From positions 2,952,501 through 3,016,500 of the forward strand of contig NZ_JAPEPB010000001.1 of NCBI RefSeq assembly GCF_026340565.1: a DNA stretch of 64,000 nt. The letters are read 5' to 3'. The notes below the pieces were generated by a model. It ran no database searches. It saw only the letters and a list, made by a program, of their open reading frames with translations, and was not told the DNA's origin. A program made the position numbers and the translations under genes. The stretch comes from Kitasatospora sp. NBC_01287. GTDB taxonomy: Bacteria; Actinomycetota; Actinomycetes; Streptomycetales; Streptomycetaceae. Shown one piece after another: positions 8,337 to 16,916 of this stretch; positions within the stretch are counted from its first letter, which is position 1, and every line of letters starts with the position of its first letter.

Positions 8337-9704
8337 GTGTCCCAGACCCGTACCCAGACCCAGACCCGTACCCGGGCCCGCAGAACGTCCCTCGCCGCGC
8401 TGGCGCTCAGCTCCAGCGTGGTACTGCTGGCCGGCTGCACCGGAACCAACTCCAGCGGCTCCGACACCACGGCCAACGGCAAGGACGTGACCATCACGTT
8501 CTGGCACGGCTGGAGCCAGGACAACGAGACCGCGGCGATCAACGCCAACATCGCCAACTTCGAGAAGCAGAACCCGCACATCCACGTGAAGGTCGTCGCC
8601 AACATCTCGGACGACAAGAGCGAGCAGGCGCTGCGGGCCGGCGGCCCCGACGCCCCCGACGTGGTCTCCTCGTTCACCACCGACAACGTGGGCAAGTTCT
8701 GCTCGGACAAGATCTGGGTGGACCTGACGCCGTTCCTCAAGCAGGACAACATCGACCCGAACGCCACCTTCCCGGCGCCGATGCTCAAGTACAGCGGCTT
8801 CCAGGGCGACCAGTGCTCGCTGCCGCTGCTCGGCGACGACTACGGCCTCTACTACAACAAGAAGGCCTTCGCCGCCGCCGGGATCACCGCGCCGCCCAAG
8901 ACGCTCAGCGAATTCGACGCCGACGCGGTGAAGTTGACCATCCCGAGCGGCGACGGCTACCAGCAGCTCGGCTTCATGCCGGACTACCACGGCTACGAGT
9001 CCACCCCCGCCCACTTCCTCGCCCAGTGGGGCCCCAGCTACTTCGACTCCTCCGGCAAGTCGAACCTGGCCGGTGACCCGGCGGTGAACCAGATGCTCAC
9101 CTGGCAGCAGGGGCTGGTGAACCAGCTGGGCGGCTTCGCCAAGCTGGAGAAGTTCCGCACCGGCTTCGGCGACGAGTTCAGCGCCAAGAACCCGTTCGAG
9201 ACCGGCCAGGTGGCGATGGCGATCGACGGCGAGTGGCGCACCCAGTCGATCGCCGACGACAAGGCCACGCTCGACTGGGCCACCGCGCCGTTCCCGGTGC
9301 CGGACGCGCTCGCCGACACCTACGGCCGCGGCTACCAGACCGGCACCATCATCGGCATCTCCCGCAGCAGCCAGAAGCAGCAGGCCGCCTGGCAGTTGGT
9401 GAAGTACCTGACCACCAACACGCAGGCCGTGGTGAGCTTCGCCAACGCCATCCACAACGTGCCGAGCACCATAGCCGCGCTCAACTCGCCCGACCTGACG
9501 GCGGATCCGAACTTCAAGACCTTCCTGGACATCGCCAAGGACCCGAACTCCACGACCACGCCGGCCAGCATCAACGGCGGCGCGTACCAGGTGAGCCTGC
9601 AGAACTTCGCCTACGACGTGGAGAGCGGCAAGAAGACCGATCTGGCGGGCGGCCTGAAGGCCACCGACCAGGAGATCGACGCCGCCATCGCCCAGGCGAA
9701 GTGA
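8337..9704 (+). CDS. Sugar ABC transporter substrate-binding lipoprotein
   Basis: A 455-residue family 1 extracellular solute-binding protein. The N-terminal signal has a basic stretch (RARR), a hydrophobic core and the lipobox LAGC, with Cys34 as the lipidated residue. After a short Ser/Gly/Thr linker the mature domain begins VTITFWHGW, typical of CUT1-type carbohydrate receptors (MalE-like). The GTG start has AGGAGG 4 nt upstream. It would capture an oligosaccharide or sugar outside the membrane and deliver it to the two permeases encoded next. The glycosidase and kinase in the operon suggest a beta-linked glucose or glucosamine disaccharide, but the ligand is not determinable here. A GC-rich QTRTQTQTRTRTRAR head precedes the signal core. 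Confidence 0.9.
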   Translation: MSQTRTQTQTRTRARRTSLAALALSSSVVLLAGCTGTNSSGSDTTANGKDVTITFWHGWSQDNETAAINANIANFEKQNPHIHVKVVANISDDKSEQALRAGGPDAPDVVSSFTTDNVGKFCSDKIWVDLTPFLKQDNIDPNATFPAPMLKYSGFQGDQCSLPLLGDDYGLYYNKKAFAAAGITAPPKTLSEFDADAVKLTIPSGDGYQQLGFMPDYHGYESTPAHFLAQWGPSYFDSSGKSNLAGDPAVNQMLTWQQGLVNQLGGFAKLEKFRTGFGDEFSAKNPFETGQVAMAIDGEWRTQSIADDKATLDWATAPFPVPDALADTYGRGYQTGTIIGISRSSQKQQAAWQLVKYLTTNTQAVVSFANAIHNVPSTIAALNSPDLTADPNFKTFLDIAKDPNSTTTPASINGGAYQVSLQNFAYDVESGKKTDLAGGLKATDQEIDAAIAQAK

Positions 9705-9711
9705 CGCTCAC

Positions 9712-10680
9712 ATGGCCCTGACCCGCTCCGCCCGCCCGGCGGTGCCCGCGGCCCTGCGCCGCAAGCACCGCCGGGAGGCCGCCCGCACCGTCGCCTTCCT
9801 GTCACCCTGGCTGATCGGCTTCTGCGTCTTCTTCGCCTACCCGCTGATCTCCACCGTCTACTTCTCCTTCATGAAGTACGACGGGTTCAACGCACCAGTC
9901 TTCACCGGTCTGAAGAACTGGAACTACGTCTTCAACCAGTACCCGTTCTTCTGGCAGGGCCTGGGCAACACGCTCTGGCTGGTGGCGGTGATGGTGTCGC
10001 TGCGGGTGGTCTTCGGACTGGGGATCGGCCTGCTCATCACCAAGGTGAAGAGCGGCGCGGGCTTCTTCCGCACCGCCTTCTACCTGCCCTACCTGGCGCC
10101 GCCGGTGGCCGCCACCATCGCCTTCGCCTTCCTGCTCAACCCCAGCACCGGCCCGGTGAACCAGCTGCTCAAGCTGCTCCACCTGCCGCAGCCGGGCTGG
10201 TTCACCGACCCCACCTGGTCCAAGCCCGCCCTCACCATGCTGGCCCTGTGGGGCATCGGCGACCTGATGGTGATCTTCATGGCCTCGCTGCTCGACGTGC
10301 CGCAGGAGCAGTACGAGGCGGCCGAGTTGGACGGCGCGGGGCCGGTGCAGCGGTTCCGCTACGTCACCTGGCCGAACATCACGCCGATCGTGATGTTCGC
10401 GGTGGTCACCGGCGTGATCCAGACCATGCAGTACTACACCCAGGCGATCGTGGCCGGGAAGGTGGCCAGTGGCGTGATCGGCGGCTCCGGCCAGCAGTTC
10501 GAGCCCGGCTACCCGCACGGCTCCACCTGGACCCTGCCGCAGATGGTCTACAACCTGGGCTTCCAGCGCTTCGACACCGGCTCGGCCTGCGTGGTGGCGC
10601 TGGTCCTGTTCGCGCTCTCGATGGCCTTCACCAGCCTGCTGCTGCGCCGCCGGGCCGGCTTCGTGACGAACGAGGACTGA
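9712..10680 (+). CDS. Sugar ABC transporter permease (MalF-like)
   Basis: A 322-residue inner-membrane permease with six predicted TM helices. The EAA loop (QYEAAELDGAGPVQRFRYVT, about residues 201-220) docks the ATPase. It starts 7 bp after the stop of the binding-protein gene and is followed by the partner permease 2 bp after its own stop, so translation is probably coupled. It is of the CUT1 family, with N-terminal KHRREAARTVAFLSPWLIGF typical of actinobacterial MalF-type proteins. Confidence 0.92.
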   Translation: MALTRSARPAVPAALRRKHRREAARTVAFLSPWLIGFCVFFAYPLISTVYFSFMKYDGFNAPVFTGLKNWNYVFNQYPFFWQGLGNTLWLVAVMVSLRVVFGLGIGLLITKVKSGAGFFRTAFYLPYLAPPVAATIAFAFLLNPSTGPVNQLLKLLHLPQPGWFTDPTWSKPALTMLALWGIGDLMVIFMASLLDVPQEQYEAAELDGAGPVQRFRYVTWPNITPIVMFAVVTGVIQTMQYYTQAIVAGKVASGVIGGSGQQFEPGYPHGSTWTLPQMVYNLGFQRFDTGSACVVALVLFALSMAFTSLLLRRRAGFVTNED

Positions 10681-10682
10681 GG

Positions 10683-11585
10683 ATGACCCTGACTTCGACC
10701 CCTGTCCTCGCCCAGCCGGCCGGCTCCGCGCCGCGCAGCGCCGCGGAGCGCGTCGCGCGTCGCCGGGCCGCCCTGCACTGGGTGGCCGTGCACTCGACGG
10801 CGGTGGCGGCGGCGCTCTTCTTCCTGCTGCCGTTCGTCTTCGTCCTCCTCACCTCGGTGATGAGCGACCGCCAGGCACTGACCACCGACTACTGGCCGCA
10901 GCACTGGCAGTGGGGCAACTACGTCAAGGTGTGGCAGACCCCGGGCTTCCTGACCTGGTGGCGCAACACCCTGGTCTACGCCGTCGCGGGCACCGTGCTG
11001 ACCGTCGCCTCCAGCCTGCCGGTCGCCTACGCGCTGGCCCGGTTCCGGTTCCGCGGGCGCCACACCGCCCTGATGGCGGTCATCTCGATGATGATGCTGC
11101 CGCCGCAGGTGACGGTGATCCCGATGTACCTGTTCTGGGCCAAGCAGTTGCACCTGACCGGCACGCTCTGGCCGCTGATCATCCCGATGGCCTTCGGCGA
11201 CGCCTTCTCCATCTTCCTGCTGCGGCAGTTCCTGCTCACCATCCCCAAGGAGTACACCGAGGCGGCCCGGGTGGACGGCTGCGGGGAGCTGCGCACCCTG
11301 CTGCGGGTCATCCTGCCGATGGCCAAGCCGGCCATCTACGCGGTGGGGCTGTTCCAGTTCTTCTACTGCTGGAACGACTACTTCGGACCGCAGATCTACG
11401 CCAGCGAGAACCCCGGTGCCTGGACGCTGAGTTACGGCCTGGAGTCGTTCAAGAGCGCGCACCACACCAACTGGAACCTGACCATGGCGGCCACCCTGCT
11501 GGTCATGGCGCCGGTGATCATCCTCTTCTTCTTCGCACAGAAGGCCTTCATCGAAGGCGTGACACTGACAGGGGTCAAGGGCTGA
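10683..11585 (+). CDS. Sugar ABC transporter permease (MalG-like)
   Basis: A 300-residue partner permease with six TM helices, the EAA motif EYTEAARVDGCGELRTLLRV, and the C-terminal FIEGVTLTGVKG that is standard for MalG-type subunits. ATG 10683 lies 2 bp after the previous stop. Its TGA overlaps the ATG of the GH4 gene by one base. No ATPase gene lies in the operon, so, as known for streptomycete CUT1 systems, a shared ATPase such as MsiK encoded elsewhere must energise it (inference). Confidence 0.92.
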   Translation: MTLTSTPVLAQPAGSAPRSAAERVARRRAALHWVAVHSTAVAAALFFLLPFVFVLLTSVMSDRQALTTDYWPQHWQWGNYVKVWQTPGFLTWWRNTLVYAVAGTVLTVASSLPVAYALARFRFRGRHTALMAVISMMMLPPQVTVIPMYLFWAKQLHLTGTLWPLIIPMAFGDAFSIFLLRQFLLTIPKEYTEAARVDGCGELRTLLRVILPMAKPAIYAVGLFQFFYCWNDYFGPQIYASENPGAWTLSYGLESFKSAHHTNWNLTMAATLLVMAPVIILFFFAQKAFIEGVTLTGVKG

Positions 11586-12877
11586 TGTCGCTCAAACTCG
11601 CCATCGTCGGCGGCGGTTCCACCTACACGCCCGAACTGATCGACGGCTTCGCCCGGTTGCGCGACACCCTGCCGATCGCCGAGCTGGTGCTGGTCGACCC
11701 GGCCGCCGAACGGCTGGAGCTGATCGGCGGCCTGGCCCGGCGGATCTTCGCCAAGCAGGGGCACCCGGCCCGCGTCACCACCACCGGCGACGTGGACGCG
11801 GGGGTGGCGGACGCCGACGCCGTGCTGCTGCAGCTGCGGGTCGGCGGACAGGCGGCCCGCAACGAGGACGAGACCTGGCCGCTGGAGTGCGGCTGCGTGG
11901 GCCAGGAGACCACCGGCGCGGGCGGCCTGGCCAAGGCACTGCGCACCGTGCCGGTGGTGCTGGACATCGCCGAGAAGGTCCGCCGGGCCAACCCGGACGC
12001 CTGGATCATCGACTTCACCAACCCGGTGGGCATCGTCACCCGGGCGCTGCTGGACGCGGGCCACAAGGCGGTGGGCCTGTGCAACGTGGCGATCGGCTTC
12101 CAGCGCAAGTTCGCCGCCCACCTGGGTGTGGCCCCCGAGCTGGTGCGGCTCGACCACGTCGGGCTGAACCACCTGACCTGGGAGCGCGGGGTCACCGTGC
12201 TGCCCGAGCCGGGCGCGGCGGCGGGGCGCGAGGTGCTGCCGGAACTGCTGGCCGGCTTCGGCACCGAGATCGCCGAGGACCTGCACCTGCCGCTGCCGGT
12301 GATCCGGCGCCTGGGCGTGGTGCCCTCGTACTACCTGCGCTACTTCTACCAGCACGACGAGGTCGTCCAGGAGCTGCTCACCAAGGGTTCGCGGGCCGCC
12401 GAGGTGGCGGCCATCGAACGCGAGCTGCTGGACCTCTACGCGGACCCGGCGCTGGACACCAAGCCCGAGCTGCTCGGCCGGCGCGGCGGCGCCTTCTACT
12501 CGGAGGCGGCGGTGCAGCTGCTCGCGGCGCTGCTCGGCACCGGGGGCGGGGCGTACGGCGTGCAGGTGGTCAACACCCGCAACAACGGGGTGCTGCCGTT
12601 CCTGCCGCCCGAGGCGGTGATCGAGGTCCCGGCCACCGTGGACCAGCGCGGCATCACCGCGCTGCCGCAGTCGCGCCCCCTCGAACCGCTCTACCGGGGG
12701 CTCGTCGCCGCGGTCACCAGCTACGAGGAACTGGCCCTGGAGGCGGCCCTGAAGGGCGGCCGGGAGCGGGTCTTCGACGCGCTGCTCGCGCACCCGTTGG
12801 TCGGCCAGCTCGACCTGGCCGACCAGCTGACGGACCGCCTGCTCGCGCACAACGAGCAATACCTGCGCCGGCTCTGA
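11585..12877 (+). CDS. Family 4 glycosidase (6-phospho-beta-glucosidase-like)
   Basis: A 430-residue cytoplasmic GH4 enzyme. The N-terminus is a Rossmann dinucleotide site (LAIVGGGSTYTPELI), followed by the family's DFTNPVGIVT, the metal-binding Cys in GLCNVAIGF and His in LNHLTW, and a conserved C-terminal NNGVLPFLPPEAVIEVPATV. GH4 enzymes use NAD+ and Mn2+ and cleave by an oxidation-elimination mechanism, usually on 6-phosphorylated disaccharides. The start overlaps the upstream permease stop (TGATG). Coupling to the transporter and the downstream kinase suggests hydrolysis of an imported beta-glucoside or chitobiose-like sugar. Which step phosphorylates the substrate is not evident. Confidence 0.9.
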   Translation: MSLKLAIVGGGSTYTPELIDGFARLRDTLPIAELVLVDPAAERLELIGGLARRIFAKQGHPARVTTTGDVDAGVADADAVLLQLRVGGQAARNEDETWPLECGCVGQETTGAGGLAKALRTVPVVLDIAEKVRRANPDAWIIDFTNPVGIVTRALLDAGHKAVGLCNVAIGFQRKFAAHLGVAPELVRLDHVGLNHLTWERGVTVLPEPGAAAGREVLPELLAGFGTEIAEDLHLPLPVIRRLGVVPSYYLRYFYQHDEVVQELLTKGSRAAEVAAIERELLDLYADPALDTKPELLGRRGGAFYSEAAVQLLAALLGTGGGAYGVQVVNTRNNGVLPFLPPEAVIEVPATVDQRGITALPQSRPLEPLYRGLVAAVTSYEELALEAALKGGRERVFDALLAHPLVGQLDLADQLTDRLLAHNEQYLRRL

Positions 12878-12896
12878 CGACCAGCCGCGCACCGCG

Positions 12897-12917
12897 CTCC
12901 GGCCGCAGGGGCCGGAG
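12897..12917 (+). promoter_or_regulatory. Hairpin overlapping the kinase ribosome-binding site
   Basis: CTCCGGCC (12897-12904) pairs perfectly with GGCCGGAG (12910-12917) across a 5-nt loop. The 3' arm contains the GGAG that would serve the ATG at 12921. Translation of the kinase from 12921 could thus be reduced, or the true start may be ATG 12942, which has its own AGGGA 4-5 nt upstream. Confidence 0.45.
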
Positions 12918-12920
12918 CCC

Positions 12921-13994
12921 ATGGACGAGCCCAGGGATCCGATGGACCACCACCAGCTGGAACCGCACCTGCCCGACGCCGAGCCCGGCGGCGTGCTCGC
13001 CGTCGACGCGGGCAACAGCAAGACCGATGTGGCACTGGTCGCCGCCGACGGCCGGCTGCTCGGCACCGCACGGGGCGGCGGCTTCGCCCCGCACCTGCAC
13101 GGTTCCGAGGCCGCGGTCGCCACCCTGGCCCCGCTGGTCGCGGCGGTGGCGCGGGAGGCGGGACTGACGCCCACCGGGGGGCCACTGGTCCAGCACGTCC
13201 AGGCCTGCCTGGCCAACGCCGACCTGCCGATCGAGGAGCAGCGGCTGGAGCGGGCCCTGGCCGAGCACGGCTGGGGCCGCACGGTCGCCGTCGCCAACGA
13301 CACCTTCGGGCTGCTGCGGGTCGGCACCGACGCCCGGCGCGGGGTGGCGGTGGTCTGCGGCGCCGGGATCAACTGCGCGGGCCTGCTGCCGGACGGCCGC
13401 ACCGCGCGCTTCCCGGCGCTCGGCCAGCTGACCGGTGACTGGGGCGGCGGCGGGGGCCTGGCCGGCGAGGCGATGTGGCACGCCGCCCGGGCCGAGGACG
13501 GGCGCGGGCCCGCCACCGCGCTGGCCGCCGCCATCGCCGCGCACTTCGAGCTGGCCAGCGCCACCGCCGTCGCGGAGGCGCTGCACCTGGGCGAGCTGCC
13601 CGGGCAGCGGATCTACGAGGTGGTGCCGCTGCTCTTCGCCTGCGCGGAGCGGGGCGACGCCGCCGCGCTGGAGCTGATCGACCGCCAGGCCGACGAGATC
13701 ACCCGGCTGGTCCGGGTCACCCTCGCCCGGCTCGACCTGCTGGACACCCCGACCCCGGTGGTGCTGGGCGGCGGGGTGCTGGCCGCCGGCCAGCCGCTGC
13801 TGCTGGAGAACCTGACCGCCCGGCTGCGCACCCAGGCGCCGCGGGCGCTGCCCCGGGTGGTCACCGCGCCGCCGGTGCTGGGCGCGGCGCTGCTCGGTCT
13901 CGACCGGCTGGCCGCCGCGGGCCTGGGCGGCGGCCCGGCGGCCCAGGCGCGGCTGCGCGCGGCGTACGGCAGCGCGGCGGCGGTGGCGGCCTAG
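12921..13994 (+). CDS. N-acetylglucosamine kinase-like protein (BadF/BadG/BcrA/BcrD ATPase family)
   Basis: A 357-residue actin-like ATPase-fold kinase. The phosphate-1 loop is VLAVDAGNSKTDVALV; a second motif VAVVCGAGINCAG and the glycine-rich DWGGGGGLAGEAM fit the BadF/BcrA family, whose members include eukaryotic-type GlcNAc kinase. It is the last gene of the sugar operon, 43 bp after GH4, so phosphorylation of the monosaccharide released by GH4, or of the imported sugar, is likely. Start choice is uncertain: ATG 12921 has its ribosome-binding site in a stem, while in-frame ATG 12942 has AGGGA. A palindromic terminator begins at the stop codon. Confidence 0.85.
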   Translation: MDEPRDPMDHHQLEPHLPDAEPGGVLAVDAGNSKTDVALVAADGRLLGTARGGGFAPHLHGSEAAVATLAPLVAAVAREAGLTPTGGPLVQHVQACLANADLPIEEQRLERALAEHGWGRTVAVANDTFGLLRVGTDARRGVAVVCGAGINCAGLLPDGRTARFPALGQLTGDWGGGGGLAGEAMWHAARAEDGRGPATALAAAIAAHFELASATAVAEALHLGELPGQRIYEVVPLLFACAERGDAAALELIDRQADEITRLVRVTLARLDLLDTPTPVVLGGGVLAAGQPLLLENLTARLRTQAPRALPRVVTAPPVLGAALLGLDRLAAAGLGGGPAAQARLRAAYGSAAAVAA

Positions 13995-14013
13995 AGGACT
14001 CCTTGGAGTCCTC
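13994..14013 (+). terminator. Terminator at the end of the sugar operon
   Basis: A perfect 9-bp inverted repeat GAGGACTCC-TT-GGAGTCCTC whose first base is the last base of the kinase TAG stop. Confidence 0.7.
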
Positions 14014-14129
14014 CGGGCCCTGGTGCGCCCGCGTGCCGTCCGTCCGGGAGCTGTGGGGGCTCTCGGAGGCGGGGCGCGGGGTGCCCGGTGGGGTCGCCGG
14101 TGGGGCGGCGCCACCGGGCGAGGGGCTGG

Positions 14130-14158
14130 TTGCCGCTGTACCTACCGGTAGGTACGCT
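14130..14158 (+). promoter_or_regulatory. Promoter plus perfect 18-bp palindromic operator for the TetR gene
   Basis: TTGCCG (14130-14135), a 17-nt spacer and TACGCT (14153-14158) lie so that transcription would start at or next to the ATG at 14166. A perfect palindrome GTACCTACCGGTAGGTAC (14138-14155) fills the spacer and touches the -10. This is the standard geometry for TetR autorepression (inference). Confidence 0.75.
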
Positions 14159-14165
14159 CGGGCCC

Positions 14166-14738
14166 ATGAACACCTCCGAGCGCCTGATCGAGAGCACCCG
14201 AGAGCTGCTGTGGGAGCGCGGGTACGTCGGCACCAGCCCCAAGGCGATCCAGCAGCGCTCGGGGGTGGGCCAGGGCAGCATGTACCACCACTTCGACGGC
14301 AAGCCGGACCTGGCGCTGGCCGCGATCAGCCGCACCGCGGAGGAGCAGCGGGCCAGGGCCGAGGCCGAGTTCACCGGGCCCGGCGGCTCGCTGGCCCGGA
14401 TCACCGCGTTCCTGCGCCGGGAGCGCGACGTGCTCAAGGGCTGCCCGGTGGGCCGGCTCACCCAGGATCCGGAGGTGATGGCCGATCCGGCGCTGCGCCG
14501 GCCGGTCGAGGAGACCTTCGGGTGGCTGCGCAGCCGGCTGACCGACCTGCTGGCCGAGGGGCGCGAGCGCGGCGAGTTCGCCCCGGCGCTGGCCCCGGCC
14601 GCCACCGCCTCCACCATCGTCGCGGTGCTCCAGGGCGGCTACGTGCTGGCCAGGGCCGCCGACTCGACCGAGCCGTTCGACGAGGCCGTCGCCGGTGTGC
14701 TCGGCCTGCTCGCCGCCCAGGCGCGGGCCGGCCGGTGA
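14166..14738 (+). CDS. TetR-family transcriptional regulator
   Basis: A 190-residue repressor. The N-terminal HTH spans about residues 5-50 (LIESTRELLWERGYVGTSPK, then SGVGQGSMYHHFDGK). The C-terminal ligand domain contains KGCPVGRLTQDPEVM, as in LmrA/YxaF-like members. The start ATG 14166 has no ribosome-binding site but sits 7 nt after a -10 element, so the mRNA is probably leaderless. It very likely binds the palindrome in its own promoter. No obvious target gene is adjacent: the neighbour upstream belongs to a terminated sugar operon and the downstream gene is convergent. The regulon may lie elsewhere and is unknown. Confidence 0.9.
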   Translation: MNTSERLIESTRELLWERGYVGTSPKAIQQRSGVGQGSMYHHFDGKPDLALAAISRTAEEQRARAEAEFTGPGGSLARITAFLRRERDVLKGCPVGRLTQDPEVMADPALRRPVEETFGWLRSRLTDLLAEGRERGEFAPALAPAATASTIVAVLQGGYVLARAADSTEPFDEAVAGVLGLLAAQARAGR

Positions 14739-14763
14739 CCGGAGCGCGCGTCCGCGCACCGGG

Positions 14764-14787
14764 GCCCGGCCGGGCTGCCGGCCGGGC
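14764..14787. terminator. Bidirectional terminator between convergent genes
   Basis: A perfect 10-bp stem (GCCCGGCCGG / CCGGCCGGGC) with a GCTG loop lies in the 66-bp gap between the stops of the TetR gene and the minus-strand propeller gene. Confidence 0.8.
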
Positions 14788-14804
14788 GCGCCTGGTGACC
14801 GGGC

Positions 14805-16160
14805 TCAGCCGCGGGGCAGCCGCAGCGTGAAGGCCGCGCTCGCCAGGTCGCTGCTGCCGGTCGGCAGGGTGCTGCTCGCCGCGCCGAGGAGCAGGGTGCT
14901 CCCCCGGCCGTCCACCGAGGCGCCCAGGCTCTCGGCCTCGGTGTTCGCGGCGCCGGGCAGTTGCAGCAGCCGTTCGGTCGCACCGGTGCGCAGGTCGCGG
15001 CGGAAGTAGCCGAAGGCCTGGGGCGCGGTGCCGGGCAGCAGGTTGTCCGCGTCGGAGGTGAAGTAGACCCAGCGGTCGTCCGGACTGATCCCCACCAGGG
15101 TGGAGGACTGGTCGCCCACCGTGCCGTCGGGGGCGGTGCTGACCACCGTCGTGGTGCCGCGGTCCAGGTCGCGGACCAGCACCTGGCTCGGCGCCGAGAA
15201 GTCGTTGTCCAGCGAGGTGAAGACCGCGTAGCGGCCGTCGGCGCTGAGCACCCCGCGGATCACGGCCGCGGTGCTGCCGTCGGGCTCGACGCTCGCCACG
15301 CTGGTCAGCCCGGTGCGCAGGTCGTGCAGGTAGAGCGGGTAGAACCGGGCCCGCCTCGGGCTCACCGCCTGCCCGGCGGACGGCTTCGGCGCCGGGGCCC
15401 CGGCGGTGGGGACCAGGCCGGGATCGCGGGAGACGAAGACCACCCGGGAGCCGTCCGCGCTGATCGCGGGCCAGAGCGAGGCGGCCGCGGCCTGAGCGCC
15501 GCCGGTCGCCACCGAGGCCCGCGCGGTGCGGCCGGTGCGGCGGTCGAGGACGAAGACGTCCCCGGCCTGGTTGGTGTCGCCGGGCACCAGGTCGGCCCGG
15601 TTGGACTCGTAGGTGATGTAGCGGCCGTCGGGGCTGATGCCCGCCTGGTCGCTGTCGCCGCTCTGCGGCAGGGCGCCGCTGCCCATGCTGACCAGTTGGG
15701 TGCGGCCGGTGCGCAGGTCGCGCAGGTAGACGTTGGCAACGCCCTTGGTGGCGGCGGGCCCCAGGTTGTCGGCCGTGGAGGTGAAGACGACGTAGCGGCC
15801 GTCGGCGCTGATCGCGTCGCTGTGGCCGTAGCTGTCGGGCTGGACGCCGCCCGGGCCCAGGTCGACCTGGCGCAGCCGTCCGGTGCGCAGGTCACAGACG
15901 AAGACACCGCCGGGCCCGCTGCCGCCCCCCGGCAGCAGGTTGGTGGCGGGCGAGTCGACGAGCGCGAAGCGGCCGTCGCCGCTGATCGCGTTCGGGTAGA
16001 CCGCCTGGTCCGGCTGCGCGCCGCCGGGCGCCAGGCAGACCTGGCGCACCGCGGGCGGCACCGCCGCGCCGGCCGGCGCGGCGCCGGTGACCGCCAGGAC
16101 GACGGTCACCGCGCAGACGCCCGCGGTGGTCAGGCTCTTGGCTCGGCCGAGTCCGAACAT
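14805..16160 (-). CDS. Secreted TolB/WD40-like beta-propeller protein
   Basis: A 451-residue protein with an N-terminal Sec signal peptide (MFGLGRAKSLTTAGVCAVTV..., cleavage after APAGA). The rest is built from about seven repeats carrying the pattern I-S-x-D-G-R-Y-V-x-F-x-S-x-x-x-N-L followed by VYLRDLRTG..T. Those are the PD40/TolB-like blades. No lipobox, TM anchor or sortase motif is visible, so it is predicted to be released or loosely wall-bound. The open frame extends to 16220, but ATG 16160 is followed directly by the signal sequence and preceded by a GGAGGGGA ribosome-binding site. Ligand and function are unknown. It stands alone, convergent with the TetR gene. Confidence 0.85.
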   Translation of the reverse strand: MFGLGRAKSLTTAGVCAVTVVLAVTGAAPAGAAVPPAVRQVCLAPGGAQPDQAVYPNAISGDGRFALVDSPATNLLPGGGSGPGGVFVCDLRTGRLRQVDLGPGGVQPDSYGHSDAISADGRYVVFTSTADNLGPAATKGVANVYLRDLRTGRTQLVSMGSGALPQSGDSDQAGISPDGRYITYESNRADLVPGDTNQAGDVFVLDRRTGRTARASVATGGAQAAAASLWPAISADGSRVVFVSRDPGLVPTAGAPAPKPSAGQAVSPRRARFYPLYLHDLRTGLTSVASVEPDGSTAAVIRGVLSADGRYAVFTSLDNDFSAPSQVLVRDLDRGTTTVVSTAPDGTVGDQSSTLVGISPDDRWVYFTSDADNLLPGTAPQAFGYFRRDLRTGATERLLQLPGAANTEAESLGASVDGRGSTLLLGAASSTLPTGSSDLASAAFTLRLPRG

Positions 16161-16289
16161 GGTTCCCCTCCCGAAGTGGCCGCCCCCGCGGCCGTTGACC
16201 GGACGAACGCCACGAGCCAACCGCCGCGACGGCGGCCCGTCAACGGGTAGGGGGCAATCTCTTTACCCAGCCATGGGTTTGACTGACCG

Positions 16290-16769
16290 TCAACTCCCGC
16301 CACGGATCAGGCCGGCGATCATCTCGGGGCCGGCGTCCAGGGCGGCCGCGCTCTCCAGCACGTTGAAGTAGTCGCGCGAGGAAGCGATCAGCCCGTCGCG
16401 GACCCGGACCACCATGATGTAGGTGAAGGTGAACTCCCGCCCGGTGGCGGTGACCGTGCCGTGCACCTGGTACTCGGTCACCAGCACCTCGGGATCCCCG
16501 GTCTCGTGCAACCGCACGCCGTCCACGCCGGTGAACGACCAGAGGCCGGCGCGCTCCTTCATCCTGGCCCGCAGTTCCTCGCGACCGTGCGAGACCTGGG
16601 GAACGCCCGCCGGGGCGAACGGCATCTCGATCACCACGTCGGGCGCGTAGAGGTCGGCGACCTCGTCGCGGGTGCCGTGCACGATCGTGCGGAACAGCTT
16701 CTCCAGCACCTGACGCGGGGTCAGATCGGTCGGGGTCGAGCCGGTCGGGGTCAGCTCGGTTTCGGACAT
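16290..16769 (-). CDS. SnoaL-like / NTF2-fold polyketide-cyclase-like protein
   Basis: A 159-residue protein whose residues ~20-150 form the cone-shaped NTF2/SnoaL fold (VLEKLFRTIVHGTRDEVADL, IEMPFAP, VTEYQVHGTVTATGREF, RVRDGLIASSRDYFN). Such proteins may be small-molecule isomerases, hydrolases or ligand binders, and no catalytic pair can be assigned. The first 18 residues are a low-complexity ELTPTGSTPTDLTP stretch. ATG 16769 has GAGGAG upstream. It is divergent from the TetR gene at 16943; the shared 173-bp spacer suggests regulation by that repressor (inference). Confidence 0.85.
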   Translation of the reverse strand: MSETELTPTGSTPTDLTPRQVLEKLFRTIVHGTRDEVADLYAPDVVIEMPFAPAGVPQVSHGREELRARMKERAGLWSFTGVDGVRLHETGDPEVLVTEYQVHGTVTATGREFTFTYIMVVRVRDGLIASSRDYFNVLESAAALDAGPEMIAGLIRGGS

Positions 16770-16789
16770 GGGTGTGCTCCTCGGTGGCT

Positions 16790-16916
16790 CGCGTGATTCG
16801 CGCGATTCGGGTGATTCGCACGGCTTCGCCTGGCAAGCCGACGCGCGCCGACGCGCATGGGACAATCGGAACGGTGGCCCCGCTTCGAGTATCCGGAACG
16901 ACCGCCCCGGTTGTCC
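16790..16916. promoter_or_regulatory. Repeat-rich divergent control region (SnoaL / TetR)
   Basis: Three 9-bp direct repeats of the form CGNGNGATT lie at 16790-16816. Farther on, GGACAATCGG (16860-16869) and CCGGTTGTCC (16907-16916) form an inverted repeat with 9 of 10 positions matching, centres 47 bp apart. Either could be an operator for the TetR protein encoded at 16943. Clear -35/-10 boxes are not recognisable. Confidence 0.4.
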
